A program made the position numbers and the translations under genes. Under the pieces are notes generated by a model. That model worked only from the letters and a program-made list of their open reading frames with translations, had not been told where the DNA came from and ran no database searches. Shown piece after piece: positions 18,312-27,277 of a DNA stretch of 64,000 nt (position 1 is the first letter of the stretch; every line of letters begins with the position of its first letter). Location of the stretch: positions 62,001-126,000 of the forward strand of contig VBIW01000034.1 of assembly GCA_005880915.1 (NCBI GenBank), read 5' to 3'. Source of the DNA: Chloroflexota bacterium (lineage in GTDB: Bacteria; Chloroflexota; Dormibacteria; Dormibacterales; Dormibacteraceae).

Positions 18312-18415
18312 ATGTCAGCGAAAGACGACCTGTTCCGCCTCGTTGTATCCAACGGCCCCTTTCGAGCGATGGAATTCGGCTCCGTTGGCGCCAGCGGTAT
18401 CGAATTGGGAAGCTC

Positions 18416-19777
18416 ATGAGGGCAGAGCTCGAGAAGATCGTCGGCGCAACCGCGGTCGACGAGCGCCGGGTCCGCGACCTATGGCCGCTGGCGATCATGG
18501 AGGAGCGTGCCGGCAATACACCGCCACGCGTGCTCGTCGTCCGACCGTCGGGTCGGGAACAGGTCGCCGCAGTGCTGCGCCTGGCGGCCGCCAACCACGT
18601 CGCCATCACGCCGATGGGCGGAGGCAGCGGCGTGTGCGGAGCGCTCGCGCCGGCGGCAGGCGAGCTGGTCCTCGACATGGGCGCCTTCGACCGGGTCCTC
18701 GAGGTGGACGAGACGAACCTCGTGTGCCGCTGCGAGGCGGGTGTCAACGGCTACGCGCTGGAACAGCAGCTCAACGCCCGCGGGCTGACCCTCGGCCATT
18801 TCCCGAGCTCGCTCCCGGGCACGACTGTCGGTGGGCTTGTCGCTACGCGGTCCTCTGGCCAGCAGTCGAGCCGCTACGGGAGCATCGAGGACATGGTGAT
18901 CTCGCTCGCCGTAGTCCTGCCCGACGGCACCTTCGCTGCTCCGCGCCCAGGTCCGCGGTCCGCCGCCGGGCCTGCGCTGCATGACCTGTTCATCGGAGCG
19001 GAGGGAGGGCTTGGAGTGGTGATCGGCGCGGTGCTACGCGTCCACCGGCTCCCCGAGTCGACAGTAGGCCGCGGCTACGCGTTTCGCGACCTGCGCGCCG
19101 GCCTCGACTGCATGCGGGCGGTCATGCAGGCCGGAATCCGGCCACTGGTGATGCGCCTCTATGACGCGGAGGACACCGCGTTTGGCGGCTACGACCTGAG
19201 CGATGGCGAGTGCTTGTTGGTGGTCGCGACCTGCGGGTTGAACGCGGTCGCCGCGGCCGAGGCTTCGGCGGTAGAGGCATTCGCGCGCGAGGCGAGGCAC
19301 CTTGGCGAGGCGCCCTGGGAGCGCTGGCTGCGCCACCGCTTCGACCTCTCGGCTGAGCGCCTGAAAGCCTTCCTCGAGCCACCCGGAGCGTACCTCGACA
19401 CCATCGAGCTCGCCGCCGCCTGGACCGTCCTCCCCGAGCTGCACGAAAGGGTGAAGCGCGCAATAGCCGTCGGCGGCCTCGCGTTATGCCATTTCAGTCA
19501 TGCCTACGAGCAGGGCTCCTGCGCCTATTTCTCATTTGGCGGCTCAGGTGATACGGAAGACGAAGCGCGTGCGGCCTACGGACGCGCATGGGAGGGAGCG
19601 ATGACCACGGCGCTCGAACTCGGCGCGACGATCACCCACCACCACGGCGTGGGGCAGGTCAGAGCAAGATGGGTCGCCGACGAGATGGGAGGTTGGATGA
19701 GGGTGTGGCGAGCGTTGAAGGATGGCATCGACCCTGGTGGGATCATGAACCCGCGTGCGGTCGGAGGCCGGTCATAG
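18416..19777 (+). CDS. FAD-binding oxidoreductase of the alkyl-DHAP synthase (AGPS) type
   Basis: 453-residue FAD_binding_4 flavoprotein. The PP-loop is ITPMGGGSGVCGALAP, the second FAD segment is GHFPSSLPGTTVGGLVATRSSGQQSSRYGSIED (its start GHFPSSLPGTTVGG is diagnostic), and late motifs SHAYEQGSCAYFSF and ITHHHGVGQ match the Tyr and HHH catalytic regions of alkyldihydroxyacetonephosphate synthase. That enzyme swaps the acyl group of acyl-DHAP for a fatty alcohol to form an ether bond. Close relatives act on glycolate or lactate, so the substrate is unproven. ATG 18416 is chosen over an upstream in-frame ATG at 18245 that lies inside the previous gene. Confidence 0.75.
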   Translation: MRAELEKIVGATAVDERRVRDLWPLAIMEERAGNTPPRVLVVRPSGREQVAAVLRLAAANHVAITPMGGGSGVCGALAPAAGELVLDMGAFDRVLEVDETNLVCRCEAGVNGYALEQQLNARGLTLGHFPSSLPGTTVGGLVATRSSGQQSSRYGSIEDMVISLAVVLPDGTFAAPRPGPRSAAGPALHDLFIGAEGGLGVVIGAVLRVHRLPESTVGRGYAFRDLRAGLDCMRAVMQAGIRPLVMRLYDAEDTAFGGYDLSDGECLLVVATCGLNAVAAAEASAVEAFAREARHLGEAPWERWLRHRFDLSAERLKAFLEPPGAYLDTIELAAAWTVLPELHERVKRAIAVGGLALCHFSHAYEQGSCAYFSFGGSGDTEDEARAAYGRAWEGAMTTALELGATITHHHGVGQVRARWVADEMGGWMRVWRALKDGIDPGGIMNPRAVGGRS

Positions 19778-20718
19778 GCGGCCATCCCGGCGCACCGATC
19801 CTTTTTATCGTGAACCCGTCTTCGGGCGCGGGCAAGGCGGGACGTGAGTGGGCTGCAATCGAGACGTGGCTGCCCGCCAGCGGCCTGCCATACGAAGCCG
19901 CATTGACGACGCGGCCGCTCGAGGCGACTGAGATCGCCCAGCGGGCTGTGCTCGAGTCGCGGCCGCTCGTCGTCGCGGTTGGCGGGGACGGAACGTTGAA
20001 CGAGGTCGTCAACGGCTTCTTCCGCAACGGAGCCCCGCTGCCGACGAGCAGCAAGCTCGCCATGGTGCCCCTCGGGACAGGCGGAGATTTCCGGCGCACG
20101 CTGCGGATTCCCGCCGACCCCAGGCAGGCGATCGACGTATTGCGCAGCGGGCTGGTGAGACGGCTGGATGCGGGGTGCGTGACCTTTCAGGCCGCTGACG
20201 GGTCGACCGCCGTGCGACATTTCATCAACATCGCCGACGCCGGGTTGGGCGGTGACGTCGTGTTCCAGATGGGCAACGGGACGAAACGGTTTGGCAACGC
20301 CGCCTACACCCTTGGCGGGCTGCGCGCGCTGATCGGCTTCAAGAACAAGCCGATGACCGTCGAGGTCGATCACGTTTCCCATGAGCTTCCGAAGGCCCAG
20401 CAGGTGGTGGTGGCCAACTGCCAGTACTTCGGTGGCGGGATGCAGATGGCGCCGTCGGCGTCGCCGACCGATGGAGTGTTCGATGTGATCTTGATCAAGG
20501 ACGCAGGCAAAATTGAAACCATGCGGGGCATGAACGATTTCCGCGCCGGCAAGCACCTCGACCAGAACAATCCGAAGATCGAGCTCATGTACGGCAAGCG
20601 CGTATCGATCACGTCGCCGGAAAAGGTGCGCATCGACATCGACGGCGAGGCGGTGGGCTTCCTGCCCGCCCTCTTCGAGATCCAGCCCGGCGCGATCGAG
20701 TTCGTCACTCCGAGATGA
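19774..20718 (+). CDS. Diacylglycerol kinase family (YegS/DgkB-like) lipid kinase
   Basis: Catalytic motifs NPSSGAGKAG, VAVGGDGTLNEVVNGF and VPLGTGGDF identify the DAGK/sphingosine kinase/YegS family that phosphorylates lipid hydroxyls with ATP. Strand 1 (APILFIVNPSSG) begins upstream of the first downstream canonical codon (GTG 19810). ATA 19774 overlaps the upstream TAG stop (ATAG) with GGAGG (19763-19767) 6 bases before it; this gives 314 residues. The only other option is an upstream start such as ATG 19588, deep inside the preceding gene. Placement after GlpB-like and AGPS-like genes suggests a glycerolipid pathway. Confidence 0.85.
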   Translation: MGGHPGAPILFIVNPSSGAGKAGREWAAIETWLPASGLPYEAALTTRPLEATEIAQRAVLESRPLVVAVGGDGTLNEVVNGFFRNGAPLPTSSKLAMVPLGTGGDFRRTLRIPADPRQAIDVLRSGLVRRLDAGCVTFQAADGSTAVRHFINIADAGLGGDVVFQMGNGTKRFGNAAYTLGGLRALIGFKNKPMTVEVDHVSHELPKAQQVVVANCQYFGGGMQMAPSASPTDGVFDVILIKDAGKIETMRGMNDFRAGKHLDQNNPKIELMYGKRVSITSPEKVRIDIDGEAVGFLPALFEIQPGAIEFVTPR

Positions 20719-22181
20719 CAAGCGGCGTCATCTGTACGCCGCATCACGTCGCCAGCGACATCGGAGCGCAGATCCTGCGCGATGGCGGCAACGCGATCGA
20801 CGCCGCGATCGCAGCCGACGCGGCGCTGTGCGTCGTCTACCCACACATGACCTCGGTGGCGGGGGACCTGATGGCGATCGTGTGGGCGGGCGGCGAGACT
20901 TCGCCCGTCGGTCTCATCGGCACCGGTCGCTCAGGCGAGCTCGCCACGGTCGAGGCCGTTCACGCGCGTGGCCACCAATCGATGCCGGTACGCGGTGTGC
21001 TGCCGGTCACGGTGCCGGGCACGGTCGAGGCGTGGGGGAGACTGCTCGAGCGATTCGGGAGCCTGGGCATGGGTGCGGTCCTCGAACCCGCAGAGTCCTT
21101 GGCACAAGACGGCTTCGTGATCACCGCGCACCTCTCCCAGTTCTTGATGCAAGCAGCCGATTGGCTTGGCCGCGAACCGGTCGCGTATGCGCTCTACCCA
21201 CCGATGGAGGCGGGCATGCTGCTGCGCAACTCCGACCTCGCGTCGGTGCTGCGTGACATCGGACACAGCGGGATCAACGGCTTCTATCGCGGCGAGATCG
21301 GTGTGGCGATCGCAGCGGCGATCAAGCGTCGCGACGGCCTCGTCACGCGACATGACCTGGCCACCCACCGGTCGCAATGGGTCGAGCCGGTCGCGTTTCC
21401 GTATCGAGACCTGGTCGTCTACGAGCTTCCCCCACCGACGCAGGGTCTCGCCGCCGCGGCGATGCTCGTCCGGCTGGAGGCAGGCGCTTCGTTCCGCGAT
21501 GCCCGCGATGCGAGCTACGTGCTGCGCGACCGCTACATCTCCGACCCGGATTTTGCACCCGTGCCGGCGAAACCATTCCTCGATCCCCAACATGCGCCCG
21601 AAGGCCATGCGGTGGCCCACGAAGCCGGCGACACGGTCTATCTGTGTGCCGCGGACGAACACGGCAACGTCATCTCGATGATCCAGAGCGTTGCGTTCGA
21701 CTTCGGGTCGGGCATCGTCGCCGAGGGCACGGGCATGCTCCTCCAGAATCGCGGCGCCTACTTCAGCCTCGACGAAGCCCACGTCAACCGGCTCGAGCCG
21801 AAGAAGCGCACGATGCACACGCTCATCCCGGCCATGGCTGCGCGCGAAGGCCGGCCGTGGGCTGCTTTTGGCTCGATGGGGGCCGACCTCCAGCCCCAGC
21901 TCCAGGCGCAGGTGCTGATGAACCTGGTCGACCACGGCATGGACCCTGCCGGCGCGGTGGCGCGCCCGCGCATGGCGATCCTGCCCGACGGGGTCACGCT
22001 GGCGGTGGAGGCTGACTATCCGGGGGCAGGGGAGATGGCGAGAGCTGGAGAAAACGTGCTTCTGATGCCTCCTCGCCACCACTCGTTCGGGCATGCCCAC
22101 GCACTCGTTATCGACGGTCCTAACGCCTGGCGCGGCGGGGCCGACCCGCGCTCGGACGGATCGGTCGAATACGTCCGTTAG
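20715..22181 (+). CDS. Gamma-glutamyltransferase family protein
   Basis: 488-residue Ntn-hydrolase of the GGT family, made as a proenzyme that cleaves itself. The probable nucleophile Thr is near residue 307 in [18 protein letters not shown], followed by the usual [19 protein letters not shown]. Early motifs [20 protein letters not shown] are typical. I see no signal peptide, so it is probably cytoplasmic; substrates of such GGT-like proteins range from glutathione to poly-gamma-glutamate and acylase reactions. ATG overlaps the previous stop (ATGA). Confidence 0.85.
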   Translation: MTSGVICTPHHVASDIGAQILRDGGNAIDAAIAADAALCVVYPHMTSVAGDLMAIVWAGGETSPVGLIGTGRSGELATVEAVHARGHQSMPVRGVLPVTVPGTVEAWGRLLERFGSLGMGAVLEPAESLAQDGFVITAHLSQFLMQAADWLGREPVAYALYPPMEAGMLLRNSDLASVLRDIGHSGINGFYRGEIGVAIAAAIKRRDGLVTRHDLATHRSQWVEPVAFPYRDLVVYELPPPTQGLAAAAMLVRLEAGASFRDARDASYVLRDRYISDPDFAPVPAKPFLDPQHAPEGHAVAHEAGDTVYLCAADEHGNVISMIQSVAFDFGSGIVAEGTGMLLQNRGAYFSLDEAHVNRLEPKKRTMHTLIPAMAAREGRPWAAFGSMGADLQPQLQAQVLMNLVDHGMDPAGAVARPRMAILPDGVTLAVEADYPGAGEMARAGENVLLMPPRHHSFGHAHALVIDGPNAWRGGADPRSDGSVEYVR

Positions 22182-22210
22182 AGGCCTCCCCGTATACTTG
22201 CCAGCGAGTT

Positions 22211-22480
22211 TTGGCAGTCGAGAACGAAGTCAAAGGCAAGCTGATCGCGGAGCACAGGCGCGCAGACAAGGACACGGGTTCACCCGAGGTCCAGATCGCG
22301 CTGTCCACCGCTCGTATCCGGGAGCTGACCGAGCACCTGAAGACGCATGCCAAGGACCATCACTCGCGCCGTGGCCTGCTTCTCCTGGTGGGCAAGCAAA
22401 GGCGTCTGCTGAACTATCTGAGGGGCACCGACGTGGAGCGCTATCGCGCCCTGGTCGCCAAGCTCGGAATCAGGAGGTAG
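22211..22480 (+). CDS. rpsO: 30S ribosomal protein S15
   Basis: 89-residue S15 with [35 protein letters not shown], which is nearly the family consensus (key blocks [26 protein letters not shown]). Starts at TTG 22211. Followed by pnp in the classic rpsO-pnp order. Confidence 0.96.
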   Translation: MAVENEVKGKLIAEHRRADKDTGSPEVQIALSTARIRELTEHLKTHAKDHHSRRGLLLLVGKQRRLLNYLRGTDVERYRALVAKLGIRR

Positions 22481-22600
22481 TCAAGAAACCGGGAGGACCC
22501 ACGCCGGTAGCGCGGGTCAGCTCTTAGAAGCTCTCGCTCAGGTGGACGTCATCTAGGAGGCAGCTGCTAGGAATCTGACCCAGAGTCGCACCGCCGGGTT

Positions 22601-22619
22601 CCTCCCACATTCATGGAGG
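22601..22619 (+). promoter_or_regulatory. Hairpin enclosing the pnp ribosome-binding site
   Basis: In the 146-base rpsO-pnp spacer, CCTCC (22601-22605) can pair with GGAGG (22615-22619), the Shine-Dalgarno sequence 7 bases before GTG 22627; the loop contains the ATTCAT core of the type 1 repeats. An upstream GACCCACGC/GCGGGTC hairpin lies near 22496-22519. PNPase is autoregulated through its leader in other bacteria, so a control element here is plausible. Confidence 0.5.
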
Positions 22620-22626
22620 TATTGGC

Positions 22627-24867
22627 GTGGCAATAGTCACGAAAAACGTAGACGTCGCAGGACGTCGCATCTCGATCGAGACCGGCCGGGTGGCCGAGCA
22701 GGCCAACGGGGCGGTGATCATCCGCCAGGGCGACACGGTGGTGCTCAGCACCGCCGTGATGGCCAAGGAACCGCGTGAGGGCATCGATTGGTTCCCGCTC
22801 ACCTGCGACTACGAAGAGAAGCTTTACGCGGCAGGCAAGATCCCCGGCGCGTTCATGCGCCGCGAAGGCCGGCCAAGCGAGACGGCCATCCTCGCGTCCC
22901 GCCTGACCGACCGGCCGCTCCGTCCGCTGTTCCCGGATGGGTTCCGGCTCGACGTGCAGGTCATATCGACCGTGCTGTCGGTCGACCAGGAGAACGACCC
23001 GACCATCCTGAGCATCAACGGCGCGTCGACAGCGCTCGTGATCTCGGACATCCCGTTCCAGGGCCCGGTCGGCGCCGTGCGCATGGGCTACATCGGCGGC
23101 CAGGTGGTCGTCAACCCGCCGATGTCGCAGATGGGCGACTCGCAGCTCGACCTCGTGGTCGCCGGCACCGCCGAAGCGATCCTGATGGTCGAAGCCGGCG
23201 CGAAGGGAGTCACCGAGCAGGTCGTGCTCGACGCCCTCATCGCCGCGCACGAAGAGATCAAGCGGATCTGCGCGGCACAGCTCGAGCTGCGCGACCAGGT
23301 CGGCCTCGAGAAGCGGGAATGGGTCCCGCCGACTTACCCCGAGCAGATGCGCGAGATCGTCGGCGAGTACCTGGCGCTGCGCCTTGACCCGGTCCTCTAC
23401 AACGCTGACAAGGCAGGGCGCGAGAGCGCGATGGATGACCTTCGGAGCAGGACGATCGCGGAACTGGGAGAGCGATTCCCCGAGTACGCCGACATCGTAG
23501 GCAAGCTCTTCGACAAGGCGGTGAAGGACCGGGCTCGGCAGCGCGTGGTCGAGGAAGGCGTGCGAGTCGACGGACGAGGCCTCAAAGATGTCCGGCCGAT
23601 CACCGTCGAGGTCGGCGTGCTTCCCAGGACCCATGGCTCGGGTCTCTTCACCCGCGGCCAGACGCAGGCGCTCTCCATCGCCACGCTGGGCTCGATGTCC
23701 GACCAGCAGAAGCTGGACGGCCTGACCGCCGAAGAGTTCAAGCGCTACATGCACCACTACAACTTCCCCCCGTACTCAGTCGGCGAGGCGCGACCTCTGC
23801 GCGGCCCGGGCCGGCGCGACATCGGCCATGGCGCCCTTGCCGAGCGGGCGCTGCTGGCGGTCATTCCACCCATCGAAGAGTGGCCTTACACGATGCGCGT
23901 CGTCTCCGAGATCCTCAGCTCCAACGGCTCGACGTCGATGGCCTCGGTCTGCGGCTCGACCCTCGCCCTCATGGACGCGGGTGTGCCGATCAAGTCCCCG
24001 GTCGCCGGCATCGCGATGGGCCTGGTCACGCGTGAAGGCAAGTTCGCCGTCCTCACCGACATCCAGGGAGTCGAGGATGCCCTTGGCGACATGGACTTCA
24101 AGGTCGCAGGCACACGCGATGGCATCACCGCGCTGCAGATGGACATCAAGATCAAGGGCCTGACCCACGAGATCATGGCCCAGGCGCTGGAACAAGCACG
24201 AGAGGCGCGTCTGTTCGTGCTCGACAAGATGCTCGCTGTGCTGCCACGGCCGCGCACCGAGATGAGCAATTTCGCGCCGCGCATCACGACCATCCTCATC
24301 AACCCGGACAAGATCCGCGACATCATCGGCAAGGGAGGCTCGATGATCCGGAAGATCACCGAGGAGACCGGAGCCCAGATCGACGTCGAAGACGACGGCC
24401 GCGTCTTCATCGCGGCGGTCGACCAGGAGGGTGGCCAGAGGGCCATCGACTGGATCAAGGGCCTCACCGACGAGGTCGAGGTCGGAAAGATCTACAAGGG
24501 CAAGGTCGTGCGCATCATGCCGTTCGGCGCTTTCGTCGAAGTCCTGCCGGGACAGGATGGCCTGGTTCACATCTCCAAGCTCACCGACCACCGCGTCGAG
24601 CGCGTCGAAGAGGTCTGCAACATCGGTGACGAGATCGTGGTCAAGGCGGTCGAGGTCGACAGCCAGGGCCGGCTCAACCTGAGCCGCCAGGCCGCGATCG
24701 AAGAGCTGACTGCCAAAGGCGAGCCGATCGAAGAGAAGATCAGCCAGGAGGCGATGGCGGTCGCGCTTGCGTCGCCGCCGCCTCCGCCGCGCGAAGGTAG
24801 TTTTGGCGGACGCGATCGCGGAGGTCGCAATGGCGGCGGCCGCGGCCGCGGCCCACGTCGCGACTAA
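22627..24867 (+). CDS. pnp: Polyribonucleotide nucleotidyltransferase (PNPase)
   Basis: 746-residue phosphorolytic 3'-5' exoribonuclease, a trimer in the RNA decay machinery. Two RNase PH-like domains (first about 10-225, second about 310-540, with MSDQQKLDG and SNGSTSMASVCG), a KH domain (IRDIIGKGGSMIRKITEETG) and an S1 domain (GKVVRIMPFGAFVEVLPGQDG) are in the expected order. The tail is Pro, Gly and Arg rich (SPPPPPREGSFGGRDRGG), an RGG-like RNA-binding extension. GTG start. Confidence 0.97.
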   Translation: MAIVTKNVDVAGRRISIETGRVAEQANGAVIIRQGDTVVLSTAVMAKEPREGIDWFPLTCDYEEKLYAAGKIPGAFMRREGRPSETAILASRLTDRPLRPLFPDGFRLDVQVISTVLSVDQENDPTILSINGASTALVISDIPFQGPVGAVRMGYIGGQVVVNPPMSQMGDSQLDLVVAGTAEAILMVEAGAKGVTEQVVLDALIAAHEEIKRICAAQLELRDQVGLEKREWVPPTYPEQMREIVGEYLALRLDPVLYNADKAGRESAMDDLRSRTIAELGERFPEYADIVGKLFDKAVKDRARQRVVEEGVRVDGRGLKDVRPITVEVGVLPRTHGSGLFTRGQTQALSIATLGSMSDQQKLDGLTAEEFKRYMHHYNFPPYSVGEARPLRGPGRRDIGHGALAERALLAVIPPIEEWPYTMRVVSEILSSNGSTSMASVCGSTLALMDAGVPIKSPVAGIAMGLVTREGKFAVLTDIQGVEDALGDMDFKVAGTRDGITALQMDIKIKGLTHEIMAQALEQAREARLFVLDKMLAVLPRPRTEMSNFAPRITTILINPDKIRDIIGKGGSMIRKITEETGAQIDVEDDGRVFIAAVDQEGGQRAIDWIKGLTDEVEVGKIYKGKVVRIMPFGAFVEVLPGQDGLVHISKLTDHRVERVEEVCNIGDEIVVKAVEVDSQGRLNLSRQAAIEELTAKGEPIEEKISQEAMAVALASPPPPPREGSFGGRDRGGRNGGGRGRGPRRD

Positions 24868-24879
24868 CCGACAGGACCC

Positions 24880-25638
24880 ATGGCCGAGCCGATTAGAGTC
24901 GCTATCGCGGGACACCGCGGCAAAGTCGGCTCGGTCCTCGCCGCCTCGCTTACCGGCGAACCAGGCATCGAGTACGTCGGAGGTGTGGGACACGGCGACG
25001 ACCTCGCAGCGTTCCTGCACGAAAAGAGGCCGCGTGCCTTCATCGATTTCACTCGACCGAGCGAGGCTCTCCACAACGCACTTGCCGCAATCGCGTCGGG
25101 TGCCTCGCCTGTGGTCGGCACGACGGGTCTCTCGAGCGCTGACATCGACAAGGTCGAGACCGCATGCCATGAGAAAAACGTGGGCGGGATCGTCGCGCCC
25201 AACTTCGCCATCGGCGCGGTGCTGATGATGCACCTGGCCGACATCGCCGCGCCGCTCTTCGACGCGGTGGAGATCATCGAGATGCACCACGCGGCCAAGC
25301 TCGACGCACCGTCGGGCACAGCGCTCTCGACGGCGCGCCGCCTCGCCGCACGGCGCAAGGAAAAGCCCTTTGCGCACAGGAAGGCGGAGAAGGAGACGCT
25401 CGCCGGCACGCGGGGTGGGGAGGAGGGCGGCGTCGCCGTGCACAGCGTGCGCCTCCCTGGTTTCGTGGCTGACCAGGAGGTCATATTCGGGCTGCCAGGT
25501 CAGACCCTGACCATCGCGCATCGCACGACGAGCCGCGAGGCTTACGTGCCTGGCGTCGTGCTGGCCATTCGCCGCGTCACCGCCGAGCCGCGCTTTTATC
25601 GAGGCCTGGACGAGCTGCTCGGTTTGCGCATTGGGTAA
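24880..25638 (+). CDS. dapB: 4-hydroxy-tetrahydrodipicolinate reductase
   Basis: 252-residue NAD(P)H-dependent enzyme of the lysine/diaminopimelate pathway. N-terminal nucleotide-binding motif VAIAGHRGKVGS; catalytic region EIIEMHHAAKLDAPSGTAL with the conserved His and Lys; C-terminal FGLPGQTLTIAHRTTSREAYVPGV. With asd and dapA just downstream and dapL at 46.5 kb it gives most of the route to LL-diaminopimelate. Confidence 0.95.
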   Translation: MAEPIRVAIAGHRGKVGSVLAASLTGEPGIEYVGGVGHGDDLAAFLHEKRPRAFIDFTRPSEALHNALAAIASGASPVVGTTGLSSADIDKVETACHEKNVGGIVAPNFAIGAVLMMHLADIAAPLFDAVEIIEMHHAAKLDAPSGTALSTARRLAARRKEKPFAHRKAEKETLAGTRGGEEGGVAVHSVRLPGFVADQEVIFGLPGQTLTIAHRTTSREAYVPGVVLAIRRVTAEPRFYRGLDELLGLRIG

Positions 25639-26239
25639 GGTCCGGGTCTGGGCATCGCAGCTTTGGGCGAACGACTTTCCTCCCGTCTGCGCGATGACGG
25701 GCCGGCCGGCCGAGACCTGGAAGAAGTTCAGCTTCGCGACCCCGCCCGACTGGGCCTACGCGCTGCTGCTGCTCGTCTGTTTGGGAGGGATTGGAGTCGC
25801 CGCCTACGCTGTGGTCATCGCCATCGTGTCCCAGCGTGCAAGCGGCTATCTACCGCTCACGCGTTCAAGCGCTCGCACGGCAACGCTTGCCTTCTGGATT
25901 CCAGTCGGAATCCTGATCGCGTGGCCCGTGTGCTGGTTCATCGCGCTGGTCGTCAGTGTTGCCGGCAACAACGATCCGACCGCGAACACATTCGCGGCCG
26001 TCCTTCTCTTTCTGGGTCTGGCATGCCTCCTGGCGGGTCTTGTCGGCCGTCTCGTGATTACGAGGTTGATCCGGCCGCGGGCCAAAGTCATGCAGGCCGC
26101 TCCAGGGCAGACCGATCGCATCGTCGAGCTTCGCAATGTGCATCCTGCATTTGTCGCGGCGGTGCAGCAGCATCAGCAGGCGCGAGCGGTCCAGTACGCA
26201 CCGGCGCCGCAAGCTCCATTCCTGCCCGGTCCGAAGTAA
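25631..26239 (+). CDS. Hypothetical membrane protein
   Basis: 202-residue protein inserted between dapB and asd. An N-terminal soluble stretch with FPPVCAMTGRPAETWKKFSF is followed by three hydrophobic helices (about residues 42-65, 87-110, 117-140) and a cytoplasmic tail rich in Gln, Ala and Pro. The PxVCxxTG segment resembles short Cys motifs seen at the start of some membrane proteins with a half zinc-knuckle, but no family is recognised. TTG 25631 overlaps dapB by 8 bases; ATG 25694 is an alternative start. Confidence 0.75.
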   Translation: MGKVRVWASQLWANDFPPVCAMTGRPAETWKKFSFATPPDWAYALLLLVCLGGIGVAAYAVVIAIVSQRASGYLPLTRSSARTATLAFWIPVGILIAWPVCWFIALVVSVAGNNDPTANTFAAVLLFLGLACLLAGLVGRLVITRLIRPRAKVMQAAPGQTDRIVELRNVHPAFVAAVQQHQQARAVQYAPAPQAPFLPGPK

Positions 26240-26248
26240 ACTGACCCC

Positions 26249-27277
26249 GTGCCCACCTCCAAGCAATTAAACGTTGCTGTCGTCGGCGCAACTGGCCTTG
26301 TCGGGAGCGAGATGCTCAAGATCCTGGCCCAGCGCAAGTTTCCCGTGGGCACGGTGCGCGTTTTCGCGTCCGAGCGCTCAGTCGGTAAGCAGGTCGCGTT
26401 CAACGGCAATACCCTGAAGCTCGAACGACTCGACGAGTCGTCATTCAAAGACGTCCAGGTCGCGATGTTCGCCGCCGGAGCCGACATCTCTCTGATGTAC
26501 GGACCAATTGCGGCGGAGTCGGGCGCGCTGGTCATCGACAAGAGCTCGGCCTGGCGGATGAAAGCAAACGTGCCGCTGGTCGTCCCCGAGGTCAACCCCA
26601 ACGACATTCGCGACAACGAAGGCATCATCGCGAGCCCGAACTGCACGACCATCCCGCTGACGATGGTGCTCGAGCCGCTGCGGCAGAAGGTCGGCGTGGA
26701 ACGGGTAATCGTCTCGACCTACCAGGCGGCATCCGGCGCGGGCCGGCCGCTGTCGGACGAGCTCGAAGACCAGATGGAGGCAATCGTCGCCAAAAAGAAG
26801 CCTGAGGTGAACGCGACGACGCACCAGCTCGCGTACAACGTGATCCCCGGTGGCTGGAAGCCACAGCAGTACGGCTACAACGAGGAGGAGATGAAGCTCG
26901 CCAACGAGACACGCAAGATCCTCCACAATCCGGAACTCAAGATCGCGGCAACCTGCGTTCGGGTCCCGGTCCAGATCGGACACAGCGAGTCTGTGATCAT
27001 CGAGACCATGGAGGCGATCGAGCCCGAAGACGTGCGGGCCCTCCTCGAACGCGCTCGAGGCATCGTCGTCGAGGACGACCCGGTCGCCCGCATCTACCCG
27101 ACGCCGCTGCACGTGGCGGGACGCGACGAGGTGTTCGTCGGCCGGATCCGCAAGGACATGTCGTCGGAGAAGGGAGTGGCGCTGTGGATCGTGTCGGACA
27201 ACCTGCGCAAGGGCGCCGCGCTCAACGCGGTGCAGATCGCCGAGCAGGCCATTGAGATGGGAGTGATACCGAAGTGA
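26249..27277 (+). CDS. asd: Aspartate-semialdehyde dehydrogenase
   Basis: 342-residue NADPH enzyme making aspartate semialdehyde. NADP-binding motif VAVVGATGLVGSEMLKIL, catalytic Cys in SPNCTTIPLTM, substrate-binding stretch YQAASGAGRPL, and catalytic His in RVPVQIGHSESV. GTG start at 26249. Linked to dapA by a 4-base GTGA overlap. Confidence 0.96.
   Translation: MPTSKQLNVAVVGATGLVGSEMLKILAQRKFPVGTVRVFASERSVGKQVAFNGNTLKLERLDESSFKDVQVAMFAAGADISLMYGPIAAESGALVIDKSSAWRMKANVPLVVPEVNPNDIRDNEGIIASPNCTTIPLTMVLEPLRQKVGVERVIVSTYQAASGAGRPLSDELEDQMEAIVAKKKPEVNATTHQLAYNVIPGGWKPQQYGYNEEEMKLANETRKILHNPELKIAATCVRVPVQIGHSESVIIETMEAIEPEDVRALLERARGIVVEDDPVARIYPTPLHVAGRDEVFVGRIRKDMSSEKGVALWIVSDNLRKGAALNAVQIAEQAIEMGVIPK

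Noticed and set aside
18245-18415. 57-residue N-terminal extension of the AGPS-like protein
   Set aside because: It lies inside the end of the GlpB-like gene and is Arg-rich noise; family homology starts at ATG 18416.
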